A stretch of DNA of 64,000 bases from Galbibacter kalidii (GCF_026241135.1 NZ_JAPFGA010000001.1:434001-498000); one strand, 5' to 3'. Shown: positions 30,035 to 42,200, counted from the first letter of the stretch. Translations and numbers: made by a program. The notes: generated by a model not told the origin, from the sequence alone.

Positions 30035-33000
30035 ATGAGACACTTTTTGATTAAAATGAGGATTATTTTATTATTCTCATGCTGGGGTGGCATCACTTCT
30101 ATGTATGCCGGCTCCGGATTATTTGTTGATCCTGCACAAGATTTTATTGTGAAGGGGACTGTGATTTCTGAGACAGACAATATGCCGCTTCCGGGAGCAG
30201 CAGTTATAGTGAAAGGAACTTCTAATGGTGTAGTAACCGACTTTGACGGGAATTATGAAATAAAGGTCAATGATCCTGCCAATGCTGTTCTTGTATTCTC
30301 CTTTGTAGGGTTTACTAACATGGAAGTTAACGTTAATGGCAAGTCAACAATTAGTGTTGGCCTTAAAGAAAATGCAGAGGCCTTGGATGAGGTGGTCGTG
30401 ATAGGGTTTGGTACCCAAAAGAAGACCGAAGTTACCGGTTCGGTCGTGAGTGTTGATGTAGAATCGGTGGAAAATTCACCCAATACAAATATCGGGCAGA
30501 TATTACAGGGGACTGCTGCCGGTGTTAATGTAGGTGTGTCTACCAGGGCAGGTGGTACACCTAATATCCAAATACGGGGCAGGTCTTCCCTTAGTGGTTC
30601 GCAGAATGTATTGATTGTATTGGATGGTATCCAGTATAATGGATCCTTGTCTTCCATCAATCCGGATGATATTGCATCTATGGAAATTTTAAAAGATGCC
30701 AGTTCAACGGCAGTCTATGGGGCCCAGGGAGCCAACGGGGTATTACTCATTACCACCAAGAGAGGGCTTACCGGTGCGCCAAGAGTGTCCTATTCCACTG
30801 CCTATACGCTCCAAAGCCCCACGAAAAAATATCGTACTTTAAACCGTGCAGAGTATTTGGAAGAACTTAAATTTGAAAACTGGGACTTAGCCTTTTTGGC
30901 TCCGGAATATACTACCCCCAATCCCGATTACGATCCGCGGGAGGTGGCAGATGCTTCTATGGTAAATGCCGACAGAACGGAACTCCTACCTCATGATTTT
31001 GACTGGGTTAAGGAGGGGACAGCTAGTCCGTTTATTCAGGAGCATAATTTAAGTGTATCCGGAGGGATAAAAGACACGCTTTCCTATTTATTTTCTGCCA
31101 GTACGTTAAAACAGCAAAACTTTATTAAAGCGGATGAATTTAGCAGAAAGACCCTGAGGGCCAATTTGGAGGCTTCTCCAACAAACTTTCTAAAAATAGG
31201 TCTGGTGTCTTCCGGTTCTTTTGTAAACCAGGATGGTGCAGAACCTAACCTGACCGGGTTGGTTCGTATGGCTCCTTTGGTGGCTCCGTATGACGAAAAT
31301 GGGGAGATTGTTACCAATCCATTTGATAATGTGCAACTTAACCCTTTACTGTCTAATCATGTAGATGACCATGATAGGGTTCAATATTATTTTGCCAATA
31401 TCTATGCCGAATTAAAAGTACCTTTTATCAAAGGGTTGAAATACCGGATCAATTACGGGCATAATTTAAGACAAGGCCAACATTATTATGCCAGCGAATT
31501 TGATGCAGGTTTAGATGGTTTGGCGTATAAGGAAAATAACCAGTATTACGACTATACTTTTGATAATATTATAACTTATGAACGTGAGTTTGGTCAGCAC
31601 AAATTTACTTTGACCGGTCTCTATGGGGCCATAGAAAGGAAATCTGAAGGGACCTATTCTGAAGGAAAGGGATTTGATAGGTTGGACTTGGGCTACAATA
31701 GTCTGGAAAGTGGTAATATTTATACCGTCAGGTCTAATGCCTGGTCAGAATCTTTAGAATACCAAATGGGGAGGTTAAGTTACAACTTTGCAGATAAATA
31801 TCTGCTTACTGCTACCGTTAGGAGGGATGGTTTTTCCGGTTTTTCCGAAAATAATAAATATGGTGTTTTCCCTTCCGCTTCTGTAGGTTGGGTAGTATCA
31901 GAGGAAGGTTTTATTAAAAATCTGAATGCGGTAGATTATTTAAAATTTAGGGCAAGTTATGGTACTATCGGTAACCAGACCAGTAGGTATTCTTCATTGG
32001 CCCGTGTATCTACCAGGGCAGCGTATGTATTTGGTGATGGGGGAACTACTGCTTTTGGCCAACAAGTAAACTCATTGGCCAATCCGGATCTGAAATGGGA
32101 ACGTACAACCGGATTAAACCTTGCGGTGGATTTTGCAGCACTAAATAATAGACTGAGTGGGACATTGGAATATTACAACAACGACACAAATGATTTATTG
32201 TATAATGTGAACATACCTTCTTTAACCGGTTTTTCTTCTATAGCAACAAATTTGGGAAAAATCAATAATACCGGCTTGGAGGCTTCCTTGACCTATTATG
32301 TTCTTGCTAATAATGATTTTAATTGGTCAATAACGGGTAATATTTGGCGTAACACCAATAAGATAGAGAGTTTGCTCGGTAAAGATGTTGATGGAGATGG
32401 CAAAGAAGACGATTTAATAGCCAGTGGTTTATTTATTGGTGAATCCATCGGGACCATTTACAGTTACCAGGCCGGGGATATTTATCAATTGGACGATGAA
32501 ATTCCGGAAGGGTTTTATCCCGGAACATTGCGAGTGGAAGATTTGAATGGAGATGGTGAATTTGAAGCAGAGAATGACCGGAAAATATTGGGAAGAACCG
32601 AACCGGCATATAGTTTTAGCATCTATAATAGCTTTTCGTACAAAGGGCTGGGATTAAGCTTTTTAATCAATAGCGTCCAGGGAGGAAAAGACGGTTATCT
32701 GGGAAATTCGCTGGTGTATTTTTCCCGGAATGACAATACGATCCGTGAAAATCAATTACACGGTATAGACTATTGGTCTCCAAGCAATCCGGACGGCAAA
32801 TATCCCAGGAACATATCGGGTAGTAATCCTACGGTTGTTCCGTCAATGTATGAATCCAGAAGTTTTGTCCGCTTACAGGATATTTCTTTGTCCTACAACC
32901 TGCCCGCAAGTGTGTTGAATAAGTTTAAAGTATCACAACTTATGCTTTATGCAAGTGCAAAAAATGTATATACATGGACAAAATGGGACGGATTGGATCC

Positions 33001-33076
33001 GGAAACCGGCTCAAGTTCAGCCTTTGGAAGGCCCGTTATGCGCCCGATAACCTTAGGGCTTCGAGTATCTTTTTAA
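30035..33076 (+). CDS. susC: SusC/RagA-like TonB-linked outer membrane transporter
   Basis: Carboxypeptidase-like N-domain (VKGTVISETDNMPLPGAAVIVKGTSNGVVTDFDGNYEI), TonB box-like DEVVVIGFGTQKK, plug IRGRSSLSGSQNVLIVLDGI. Confidence 0.97.
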   Translation: MRHFLIKMRIILLFSCWGGITSMYAGSGLFVDPAQDFIVKGTVISETDNMPLPGAAVIVKGTSNGVVTDFDGNYEIKVNDPANAVLVFSFVGFTNMEVNVNGKSTISVGLKENAEALDEVVVIGFGTQKKTEVTGSVVSVDVESVENSPNTNIGQILQGTAAGVNVGVSTRAGGTPNIQIRGRSSLSGSQNVLIVLDGIQYNGSLSSINPDDIASMEILKDASSTAVYGAQGANGVLLITTKRGLTGAPRVSYSTAYTLQSPTKKYRTLNRAEYLEELKFENWDLAFLAPEYTTPNPDYDPREVADASMVNADRTELLPHDFDWVKEGTASPFIQEHNLSVSGGIKDTLSYLFSASTLKQQNFIKADEFSRKTLRANLEASPTNFLKIGLVSSGSFVNQDGAEPNLTGLVRMAPLVAPYDENGEIVTNPFDNVQLNPLLSNHVDDHDRVQYYFANIYAELKVPFIKGLKYRINYGHNLRQGQHYYASEFDAGLDGLAYKENNQYYDYTFDNIITYEREFGQHKFTLTGLYGAIERKSEGTYSEGKGFDRLDLGYNSLESGNIYTVRSNAWSESLEYQMGRLSYNFADKYLLTATVRRDGFSGFSENNKYGVFPSASVGWVVSEEGFIKNLNAVDYLKFRASYGTIGNQTSRYSSLARVSTRAAYVFGDGGTTAFGQQVNSLANPDLKWERTTGLNLAVDFAALNNRLSGTLEYYNNDTNDLLYNVNIPSLTGFSSIATNLGKINNTGLEASLTYYVLANNDFNWSITGNIWRNTNKIESLLGKDVDGDGKEDDLIASGLFIGESIGTIYSYQAGDIYQLDDEIPEGFYPGTLRVEDLNGDGEFEAENDRKILGRTEPAYSFSIYNSFSYKGLGLSFLINSVQGGKDGYLGNSLVYFSRNDNTIRENQLHGIDYWSPSNPDGKYPRNISGSNPTVVPSMYESRSFVRLQDISLSYNLPASVLNKFKVSQLMLYASAKNVYTWTKWDGLDPETGSSSAFGRPVMRPITLGLRVSF

Positions 33077-33089
33077 TGCTTATTAAGTA

Positions 33090-34853
33090 ATGAAAAATCG
33101 TATTATGATGAAAAATATAAAATTAATTTTAATATTGGGAGTCCTTGTATTTACAAGCAACTCCTGCGAAAAGGACTTTTTAGAAGAAGAGCCATTGGAT
33201 TTTTTAAGCTCTGCCAATGCGTTTAATTCCAGTGCAGGTTTTGAATCCTCTACCAATAACTTATACTTTTTGGTGCGGGATATGTTATTTACCCGTAATG
33301 AAACCACACCTTTTGAATATTCTTATCGCACAGATATAGGTTTATTTGTACCCTCCTCCAACCCACCGAATTTAGATGGGGAATTGGCGCCTACAGGAGG
33401 TATGCCGACCAATCATTGGAATAGTTGGTATAAAGTGGTATCAGAGGCAAATACCATTATCAGCAGGCTTGAATTTTCGGATTTAAAAGAAGAAGAAGCT
33501 AAAATATTTGAAGCAAGGGCTAAGTTTTTCAGGGCTTATGCTTATAGTCGTTTGGCCTATCTTTTTGGGGGCGTACCCATTTTGGCAGAAGAGGTGACTT
33601 CTCCTAAAACAGATTATGTACGGGCAACTCGAGAGCAAGTGTATGCCCTGTGTATAGAAGACTTGATTTTTGCCGGTGAGAACTTAAAAGGAATTACAGA
33701 AGTAAAAGACGGAGAAGTTAGTAACCTTGCCGCAAAGCACTTATTAGCAGAGGTGTATAATACCAATGGCAACTATGATAAGGCCATAGCTGCTGCTTCA
33801 GATGTTATTAATGACCCGGCTACAGCTTTAATGACAAGCCGTTTTGGTAGCAGGCAAAGTGAAACGCCCGGAGATGTATATTGGGATTTATTCCGTAAAA
33901 ACAATCAAAATAGGAGCGCTGGTAATACAGAAAGCATTTTGGTGATGCAAATTGAGGACGATACTCCCGGTGGTGCCGGTGACACCACTATTAGTGGCTG
34001 GCCATTTAATAGTGTTTATAACCTGGAAAGGGTACATGAGCCATTGATTCGCGATGTCCGTTTGCCGGATTCAGATGGAAATTTACTGGCAATGGCTTAT
34101 TGGCCAGCATCCGATTACACCAGTGGTGGAAGAGGGGTAGGATTTCTTGCACCTTCAGACTACTTTGTACACAATGCTTACCAAGCCGGTGACCCATCAG
34201 ATTTTACTAACGACATTAGAAATGCCAATCATAATTTTGTGAGGAAATTTGAAGTTACCAGACCAGGTAATGATTTGTATCCGGTTGGTACATTGATTGA
34301 TTTTGACGATATACCGGAAGGCGCTAAAGGTTTCAGCGGAGCCGATTTGGTTTCCGGTGATGTTTTCAATCGTGCGATGTATCCCTTTCAAACAAAAGCT
34401 ACAACCATTGGCAATCACCCTTCAAATTTATACGAAGGAAGCACAGAGTATCCTGACCTGTTGAAGCATAGTGCTGCCGGTACATTTAGGGATGAATATC
34501 TTTTCCGTTTGGCAGGAACCTACTTGCTACGCGCAGAAGCCTATCTAGGAAATGGCGATTTAACTAGTGCAGCTGCGGATATTAATGTGGTTCGGGCAAG
34601 ATCGAATGCCTCTGCTATTTCATCCTCGCAAGTAGATATAGATTTTATTTTGGATGAGAGAATGCGTGAGTTCGGTATTGAGGAAAAAAGAATGTTTACG
34701 CTAATGCGTTTGGGAAAATGGTATGATAGAATTATAAAATGTAATCCATTTTATGCACAATCTGCTGAACAGCGTTATAACCTCTGGCCCATACCTTTTG
34801 CCGAAATTGAAAGAAATACGGATACGGAATTAGAGCAAAACCCGGGATATTAA
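33090..34853 (+). CDS. susD: SusD/RagB-like nutrient-binding lipoprotein
   Basis: Lipobox SNSCEKDFLEEEPL; ARAKFFRAYAYSRLAYLFGGVPIL; C-terminal RMREFGIEEKRMFTLMRLGKW. Confidence 0.97.
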   Translation: MKNRIMMKNIKLILILGVLVFTSNSCEKDFLEEEPLDFLSSANAFNSSAGFESSTNNLYFLVRDMLFTRNETTPFEYSYRTDIGLFVPSSNPPNLDGELAPTGGMPTNHWNSWYKVVSEANTIISRLEFSDLKEEEAKIFEARAKFFRAYAYSRLAYLFGGVPILAEEVTSPKTDYVRATREQVYALCIEDLIFAGENLKGITEVKDGEVSNLAAKHLLAEVYNTNGNYDKAIAAASDVINDPATALMTSRFGSRQSETPGDVYWDLFRKNNQNRSAGNTESILVMQIEDDTPGGAGDTTISGWPFNSVYNLERVHEPLIRDVRLPDSDGNLLAMAYWPASDYTSGGRGVGFLAPSDYFVHNAYQAGDPSDFTNDIRNANHNFVRKFEVTRPGNDLYPVGTLIDFDDIPEGAKGFSGADLVSGDVFNRAMYPFQTKATTIGNHPSNLYEGSTEYPDLLKHSAAGTFRDEYLFRLAGTYLLRAEAYLGNGDLTSAAADINVVRARSNASAISSSQVDIDFILDERMREFGIEEKRMFTLMRLGKWYDRIIKCNPFYAQSAEQRYNLWPIPFAEIERNTDTELEQNPGY

Positions 34854-34881
34854 AGATGATTAGGTTTTAACATTATCGTAT

Positions 34882-34918
34882 AAAAACAGGTCGTATCTTA
34901 ATCGTGCGGCCTGTTTTT
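34882..34918 (+). terminator. Terminator after susCD
   Basis: AAAAACAGGTCG ... CGGCCTGTTTTT followed by GTTTTATT. Confidence 0.75.
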
Positions 34919-34961
34919 GTTTTATTATATTTGAAAAAAAAGTAAAAATGAATAATCTGAA

Positions 34962-37358
34962 ATGACCAAAAACTTTTTTAAACAGATGAAATATATATTC
35001 ACAACTTTTTTCTTGACGTTATCTTACTTGAGCATAGCACAAAGCCCAAAAGCGACCCATAATTTTGATTTTGATTGGAAGTTCTTACTTCAAGACATCA
35101 CAGAAGCCAAAAATGCCAATTTTGATGATAGCAATTGGCAGGAAGTTCAGCTGCCGCATGACTGGAGCATAAAGCAACCCGTGTCAAAGGAAAATGCCGG
35201 TAAAGGTTGGATGGCAGGAGCAATGGGCTATTTACCGGGAGGCATTGGCTGGTATCGTAAAGGATTTCAATTGCCCAAAAGTGATGAAGGAAAGAAAGTT
35301 GTCATTCAATTTGACGGGGTTTATCATCAAAGTGATGTTTATATCAATGGTGAACATTTAGGGTTTCACCCTTATGGCTATACCACATTCGAATATGACT
35401 TAACTCCCTACTTAAACTACGGAGGAGAGAATACGATTGCCGTGAGAGTAGACCATAGCGATGCTCCTTCATCACGTTGGTATTCAGGTTCAGGGATCTA
35501 CAGACATGTCTGGCTAAAAGTGACCGATCCGGTACATGTCGCCACATGGGGTACCTACATCACCACTCCGGAGATTTCAGAAAAGGAAGCACAGGTCAAC
35601 ATAGCTACCACCATTGAGAACAGTAGTCAAAGTCCGGTAGAAGTTTTGGTGGAAAACCAGATCATTGACAAGCAGGGAAAGAAGGTAGCAGTAGAGAAGT
35701 CAAAGCTTCAGGTAGGGGCATCGAAGCAGGAGACACTGCAACAATCCCTAATGCTCAAGGATCCTCAGCTTTGGTCAATCAAAGCGCCAAACTTATATGC
35801 TATGGAAACCACCGTAAAGGTGAACGGCAAAGCAGTTGATCAATACAAGAGCACGTTTGGTGTTAGAGAGATCAGGTTCGATGCAGATAAAGGGTTCTTC
35901 CTCAATGGAGAGAATATCAAAATGAAAGGCATGAACCTCCACCCGGATGCAGGGTCATTAGGCACAGCAGTACCCGACAGATCTTACCTGCGAAGGCTTC
36001 AAATACTCAAAGAATATGGCGTCAACGCTATCAGGTGCTCACACAATCCGCCAACGTCTGAATTTTTAGATATGTGTGATAGCCTGGGCTTTGTGGTGAT
36101 CGATGAGGCATTTGATAAATGGAAAGGCGGGTATTATGCGAAATATTTTGATGAGTGGTGGCAGGGGGACATGGATGCCATGGTCTTGCGGGACCGCAAT
36201 CATCCATCTATAGTACTTTGGAGTATCGGAAATGAAACAGGTGAGCAGTTCGATACAACCGGAGAAGGCACCGAGCGTGCCATTATGCTAAGGGATTATG
36301 TCTATGACCTGGATCCCAGTCGGTTGGTTACGGCAGGACTTCGGCCAGATCAGGAGAGAAGGCATAATGCAAATGGTTTTGCTCAAAGTCTGGACGTGGT
36401 TGGTTACAATTATCAGGAGCCCTGGTTGAAGGATGAAAAAAGACAATTTTCCGATCGAATTATGTATGTATCTGAAGCCTTCTGTTATTATCGCAATAGA
36501 AAAAATAAGTTCAGAGCTTTTGACCCTGTTAATCCATGGTATGATGTAGCGAACAATGACTTTGTTTTTGGTCAGTTCCTTTGGCCCGGGGTTGATTACA
36601 TGGGTGAAAGCAAAAGATGGCCCAGTATGGGGCGGGTGAATGGTCTTTTTGATGTCTGCATGTTTGAAAAACCTGCCGCTGCATTTCATCGCTCCGTCTG
36701 GAACGATGAGCCCATGGTGAGAATTGCAGTGGCCGATCAGTCATTGGATATAGATCCCGGAAAACCTCACTGGAGTTGGCCTTTTTTGGCCGACCACTGG
36801 AACTTCCCTCAATATAAAGGACGTATCATCCTGGTTCAAACTACCACCAATTGCGATAGCGTAGAATTGGTCTTGAATGACAAATCCCTGGGGTTCCGAA
36901 ATACTTCCGATTACTCGAATAACACTATTGTATGGCATGTTCCTTATAATGAAGGCCGCATTGTGGCCAGAGGTTACAAGGCAGGTCGGGAAGTGACGAA
37001 CTATGAACTAAAAACTGCCGGAGAACCTGCACAAATTTTGCTGTCTGCAGATCGCACACAGATCGCCGCTGATGGTCAGGACCTATCTCACATTGCAATC
37101 AGGATTGTAGATAAGAAAGGCATTGTAGTTCCTGATGCCGACCGAACAATTACGGTTGAAGTACTTGGACTTGGAAACGGTAGATTGTTAGGGTTAGACA
37201 ACGGCGATCTGCGAGATTCCTTTACCCCAAACTCAATACAGACCTATTTCGGAAAAGCTTTGCTTACGGTTCAATCAGGTCGTTCAAAAGGAGCTATACA
37301 AGTAATAGTAAAGTCCGAGAGGTTGCCTGATGCTATCTTACAAATAACAACAGAATAA
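34962..37358 (+). CDS. Glycoside hydrolase family 2, close paralog of 7453..9822
   Basis: Near-colinear with the first GH2 (WQEVQLPHDWSIKQPVSKENAGKGWM, WSIGNETGEQF, FVFGQFLWPGVDYMGE); likely start 34986. Confidence 0.92.
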   Translation: MTKNFFKQMKYIFTTFFLTLSYLSIAQSPKATHNFDFDWKFLLQDITEAKNANFDDSNWQEVQLPHDWSIKQPVSKENAGKGWMAGAMGYLPGGIGWYRKGFQLPKSDEGKKVVIQFDGVYHQSDVYINGEHLGFHPYGYTTFEYDLTPYLNYGGENTIAVRVDHSDAPSSRWYSGSGIYRHVWLKVTDPVHVATWGTYITTPEISEKEAQVNIATTIENSSQSPVEVLVENQIIDKQGKKVAVEKSKLQVGASKQETLQQSLMLKDPQLWSIKAPNLYAMETTVKVNGKAVDQYKSTFGVREIRFDADKGFFLNGENIKMKGMNLHPDAGSLGTAVPDRSYLRRLQILKEYGVNAIRCSHNPPTSEFLDMCDSLGFVVIDEAFDKWKGGYYAKYFDEWWQGDMDAMVLRDRNHPSIVLWSIGNETGEQFDTTGEGTERAIMLRDYVYDLDPSRLVTAGLRPDQERRHNANGFAQSLDVVGYNYQEPWLKDEKRQFSDRIMYVSEAFCYYRNRKNKFRAFDPVNPWYDVANNDFVFGQFLWPGVDYMGESKRWPSMGRVNGLFDVCMFEKPAAAFHRSVWNDEPMVRIAVADQSLDIDPGKPHWSWPFLADHWNFPQYKGRIILVQTTTNCDSVELVLNDKSLGFRNTSDYSNNTIVWHVPYNEGRIVARGYKAGREVTNYELKTAGEPAQILLSADRTQIAADGQDLSHIAIRIVDKKGIVVPDADRTITVEVLGLGNGRLLGLDNGDLRDSFTPNSIQTYFGKALLTVQSGRSKGAIQVIVKSERLPDAILQITTE

Positions 37359-37551
37359 AAGCAATTCATATAAAAAGATATATACAATCCCTTCTTACAA
37401 AGTTTTTGCTCTGGTGGCAAAAAATCCGTTCTAAGCTCTAAACACGCAAAAGTCCTTAACGGAAAGTTGAATTTGGGACTGATTGGTTTCACATAAAGTT
37501 ATTGCTTTGTTACTTTTGGATTAGCCTTTTAATTGTACTTAATCATATATT

Positions 37552-38994
37552 ATGAACAAATATTCTCTTTTTATTATTTTATTTTTAACACTCTGTGGCT
37601 GTAATAATGAAAAAAACCACACCGGTGACAAAGAACAATGCACTGTTGTTTTTACCAGCGTCGATTCCATAGCCAATTTATCACTAAATGTTTATTTTGC
37701 CCCTAATTTTGAGATATTCAGGGCATCGAAGGATTCCATGGGCTTCATTACTTTTGAAATTCCGGGAATGAAACATGGAGTGGTCTCTATTCAAAAATCA
37801 GGGGTCTCCATTGATGTCTTTGTTACGAACAATGATACGATCAAGATAGAGACTTTAAATGATGGGGAAGATATCTCTTTTGGATTTGAGGGAAACAAGG
37901 CTCCACATTACAATTTTTTTAGAAAACAAAAAAAAAATATTAGTAGATATCAAAAGTTTTCTGGGGACATCTTCCTATATAAAGAAAGTTGTGAACGCAG
38001 TTTTCAGGAGAGAAAAGATTTCCTGAAAGAGTATGCATTAGATAATAAAGTGTCCTTGGAATTTGTTGATTACGTTAGTAAAATATTTAAATACAGATAC
38101 TTATATGAACTGACCGTACCGCTTTCAAAAATCCCAATCGAAGAACTTCATTCGGTCGGTAAAGAGTACCTTGAAGATTTACAAGTAGAAGACTTTGATG
38201 ATAACAGCATTTTGAAAATTCGGACAGCCACATTGGCACTTCACAAGTATTTAGGATACTACGTCACCCAATCTTATAGAGGGTATGAAGGGGGCGATGA
38301 ATTTGAAAGGCATTTTGAGGAAATTACACGCGGATTAAACGGCCGGGTGCGTGAATATGCTTATACTGCCTTGTTGGAGGACTATTATAGAAACCTTTTG
38401 CCCAATAATATTAATTTGTTAAAAAAATATGTAAAAACAGTAAGAAAATCAGTAAAAGATACCGCTTTTTTAAGAAAGCTGGATAAAATTAATAATAGGC
38501 TACTTTCATTAAAAAATCCATTACCAGACAGTATTAAAAGCATACGGTTGATGGGATTGGATGATAAAACTACGTCACTAGGGACAATTTTAGAAAAACA
38601 CAAAACTAGTACCATCGTGGTGGATAATTGGGCCAGTTGGTGCTGGGCTTGCCTTATGGATATGGAAGAGGCAAAAGAATTTAAGGAACAAATCGTAAAG
38701 GAAGGGATAGCGTGGATCTATATTTCAATTGATCAAGAAAAAGACATTGGTAAGTGGAAACAAACATCCAGGGAGAAGCAGAAGTTGGGGTTAATGGTAA
38801 ATCAGTACTTGGTCACTGGCGATGATTTGAAAATGTATAATGATTTTTTTGGCACCACTGAGGGTATTCCTCGATACCTGTTTTTTAACAGCAAAGGTGA
38901 ATTGTCCTTATATAAGGGCCCGCGCCCAACTGATCCAGTTACTTTTAGAAAAGTCCTTGACCAATTGAAAACAGATAAAATGAAAATTGAATGA
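37552..38994 (+). CDS. TlpA/thioredoxin-like lipoprotein
   Basis: Lipobox TLCGCNNE; thioredoxin fold VVDNWASWCWACLMDMEEAKEF...GIPRYLFFNSKGEL. Confidence 0.8.
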   Translation: MNKYSLFIILFLTLCGCNNEKNHTGDKEQCTVVFTSVDSIANLSLNVYFAPNFEIFRASKDSMGFITFEIPGMKHGVVSIQKSGVSIDVFVTNNDTIKIETLNDGEDISFGFEGNKAPHYNFFRKQKKNISRYQKFSGDIFLYKESCERSFQERKDFLKEYALDNKVSLEFVDYVSKIFKYRYLYELTVPLSKIPIEELHSVGKEYLEDLQVEDFDDNSILKIRTATLALHKYLGYYVTQSYRGYEGGDEFERHFEEITRGLNGRVREYAYTALLEDYYRNLLPNNINLLKKYVKTVRKSVKDTAFLRKLDKINNRLLSLKNPLPDSIKSIRLMGLDDKTTSLGTILEKHKTSTIVVDNWASWCWACLMDMEEAKEFKEQIVKEGIAWIYISIDQEKDIGKWKQTSREKQKLGLMVNQYLVTGDDLKMYNDFFGTTEGIPRYLFFNSKGELSLYKGPRPTDPVTFRKVLDQLKTDKMKIE

Positions 38995-39212
38995 CGATAT
39001 ACATTGGATTATGGTCGAACCTTTTGCCATCTCGAATATTGCAAAAAGATGTGTTAATTTCTGGCGATGAAAACTTGTCATCTCGCCCATGTATCCCAGA
39101 TGAATAATAGATTCACTAACTGTAATGAATAGATAGTATACCGATATGTTTATACATACCGCAAACCAAGGATTCGGAATCAATTTATATCTCCCGGATT
39201 ATAATCCACTAG

Positions 39213-42200
39213 TCACTCACTTTTAAATACTTTTAGTTCGTTATCGTATTGAGAAACGATAAATAAATTCTCACCGGTAACAGACTTTAACTTTATCATG
39301 GAGTTAGATGCCCCGGGAACATAGAATCCACTTTTTTCTAATTTTATGGTCGTAAAATCACCTTTTCCATCACCTTTTAAAAATAGTCCATTTAAGGCGT
39401 CTAATTGCCCCACACTGGTTTCTATACCAAAATCATTGGTAAGGCATAAAATATCCTGATAACCATCCTGATCTAAATCTTCTACCCAAATTTTATTTAC
39501 TGTAGACATTTGTGCTTCCAACGGCAGTTCTACTAATTTAAATTGATTGTTTCCTAAGTTAATAGCAACCGCTGAAGCCAAATAGTTTACTGTCATTTTA
39601 TAACTTTGCTTCAATTGCTTTTCAGGAAAAATATCTTGAATGGTAGCATGGGCATAATCTTCATAATAAAGTAATTCTTTTTTTAAATAGGGCAAACGTT
39701 TCATTATTAAACCTTTGTTGTGAACCGGAAACTCTAAATATTCCGATTTTTTATCGTTTCGTTGATTTAGGACATATCGGGTAATGATGGGATCTATACT
39801 TTCATTTTTATCAAAATCATTTACATAGATAGAAATAGGGTGCGTTGGGTCTGCTTTATAAAAAGTATTTAAACCAAAATTTCCCAATACCAGATCCGGC
39901 AAGCCATCTTGATTAAAATCCCCTGTTGATACCGTTCGCCACCAACCGCTTATTTCAGCAAGATTGGTTTGGTTGGTAACGTTTACAAACTTACCATTTT
40001 GATTCTTAAAAAAAGTTATGGGCATCCACTCGCCTACAAAAATTAAGTCTTCCCAGCCGTCGTTATCAAAATCTATGGGTAAAATATCGGTAACTAAACC
40101 TAAATTTTTAAAATCCGGAGCTTGCTTTTGCGAAACATCCTTTAATATAAGAGAATCTTTTTCTGAGGTATTCTCATATAGAAATGAAGAAACGGGTAGC
40201 GGATACAGCCAGGCACGAACCTGTCCTCCCACTACAATGTCTAATTTACCGTCTTTATTAAAATCAATTGTTTTTGCACAAGATTTACTGACTAAATTTT
40301 TGGGTGCGCTTTGATAATTGGGCGTAAAATTACCGGCTCCATCGTTTAAATAAACAATATCCTGGTAAATTTTTGAACGATCCGGATGATGATTTCCGCC
40401 GGAAACAGCATAAATATCCAAGTCGCCATCATTGTCTAAATCTTTTAAAACAAGGTCGCTATGGATAGGGTGAGGTAAATTTTCAGATTTGGGAAGCGGA
40501 ACACCTGTAAATTTCCCGTTTTCCTGTTGGAAAAAAACATAACCATTCAAAGACATTTGTCCCCCCACGACAAAATCTTCCCTACCATCCTGATTTATGT
40601 CCCCGGCAGTTATTATGGGACCCAATTCTGATAATTTATGGGGCAATAAGTTTTGCAGATCAAAATCTGAAAAGATATAGCTTTGTGGCTTATAATCAAT
40701 ATTTATATCTTTAGTAGCATCAGTGAAAAGTGGTTGGACTTTTTCTTTTTCCGGTTTTGTGGAAGTATTCTTCCCGTTTTGTATGTCAATTGTCAACATC
40801 TGATTAGGCTGCACATCGTACAAAACAGATGTTAAATTAGAGTGCCAACTTACTACTACAGAGTCTATTATTTCTAGTTTCGGTAAACCAAAATGAATGC
40901 GTGAATCTACGGTAGACGAATATCCCCTAAACGGATAAGAACGATAGGTTTGAAATTTATCCCCATAATAAATAGAAACTTTAGCGCCCAATGCAGCAAT
41001 ATTTGGATTTTTTCCTTTTAATTTAATTTTTAAATGATTGTTTACACCCTGTATTTTTTCATTATTATTTTTAAATAATAACGCTTCCATATTAATATTG
41101 TTCACCACCAAGTCCAAGTCTCCGTCATTATCCAAATCTACATAAGCCCCGCCATTGGAAAAGGAAGGAATATCCAGTCCCCAATCTTTGGTGGTTTCTT
41201 TAAAAGTATATCCTTTTTGATTATGGTACATATAATTGGGGGTTTTTACTATTGGGGCATGCTCTAAGATTTCTTTGTCATCCAATTGTGTTTGTGCATT
41301 TTCCCTAAAAGAAATAAAATCCCCATTGGTAATATCTTTAGGATACCCATTGGTAATATAAATATCCCTATATCCGTCATGGTCAAAATCAGCTACGATG
41401 GGGGACCAACTCCAATCGGTCTCGGCAATTCCAGACAAATACCCAATTTCTGAAAATGCGGGTCGTTTTATAGTTGGGATATTTCCCATGTTTAATTGAA
41501 AAGCATTATGAGGATATTTTACCTGATAGTCTAATTTTAATGCTAATTGATAAGTATCGTATGTTTTATTAGACTGCATAGTTTTTCTTCGGTAATTATC
41601 TTCCGGCATCATATCTAGTTCCACTATATCATCTAATCCGTCATTATTAATGTCTATAATATCATTACCCATTGCATTTTCTGCTGTATGTTTAAAATAG
41701 GTTTTCGTCTCATTCTTAAACGTTCCATTTTGTTGGTTGATGTAAAGCGCATTGTCGGGTGTAAAATCATTGCTCACATAAATGTCGTCCCAGCCATCAT
41801 GATTGATATCGGTAATACTAGCAGAATGTCCAAAACCCGAAAAGGTAATCCCCGATTTTTGAGAAACATTGGTAAAAACCGGATGTCCCGATTCTTTGTT
41901 CCAATTATTTTCCAATAGTTTGTCGGTATTAGGGTGTTCTTTTTGAGTATTGGTTTCACGATACGTACCGGGCTGCTCTCCAGGAACAATTTCATTGTTC
42001 AGTAAATAAACATCTAAATCACCATCTTTATCATAATCAAAAAAATAAGCCATTGTTGTGTGTGCATCATCATCTAACCCATAGGCCGCTGCTTGTTCTC
42101 GAAAAACGGGTATGTTATTTTCATCTAACCCTTTATTGATGTAGAGTAAATTTTTACGAAGCGCTGATTTTTTAAAAATTGTAGCCGAGACATAAATATC

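Noticed and set aside
40018-40314. 98-aa plus-strand ORF inside the FG-GAP gene
   Set aside because: Antisense of repeated VCBS motifs, no homology recognised.
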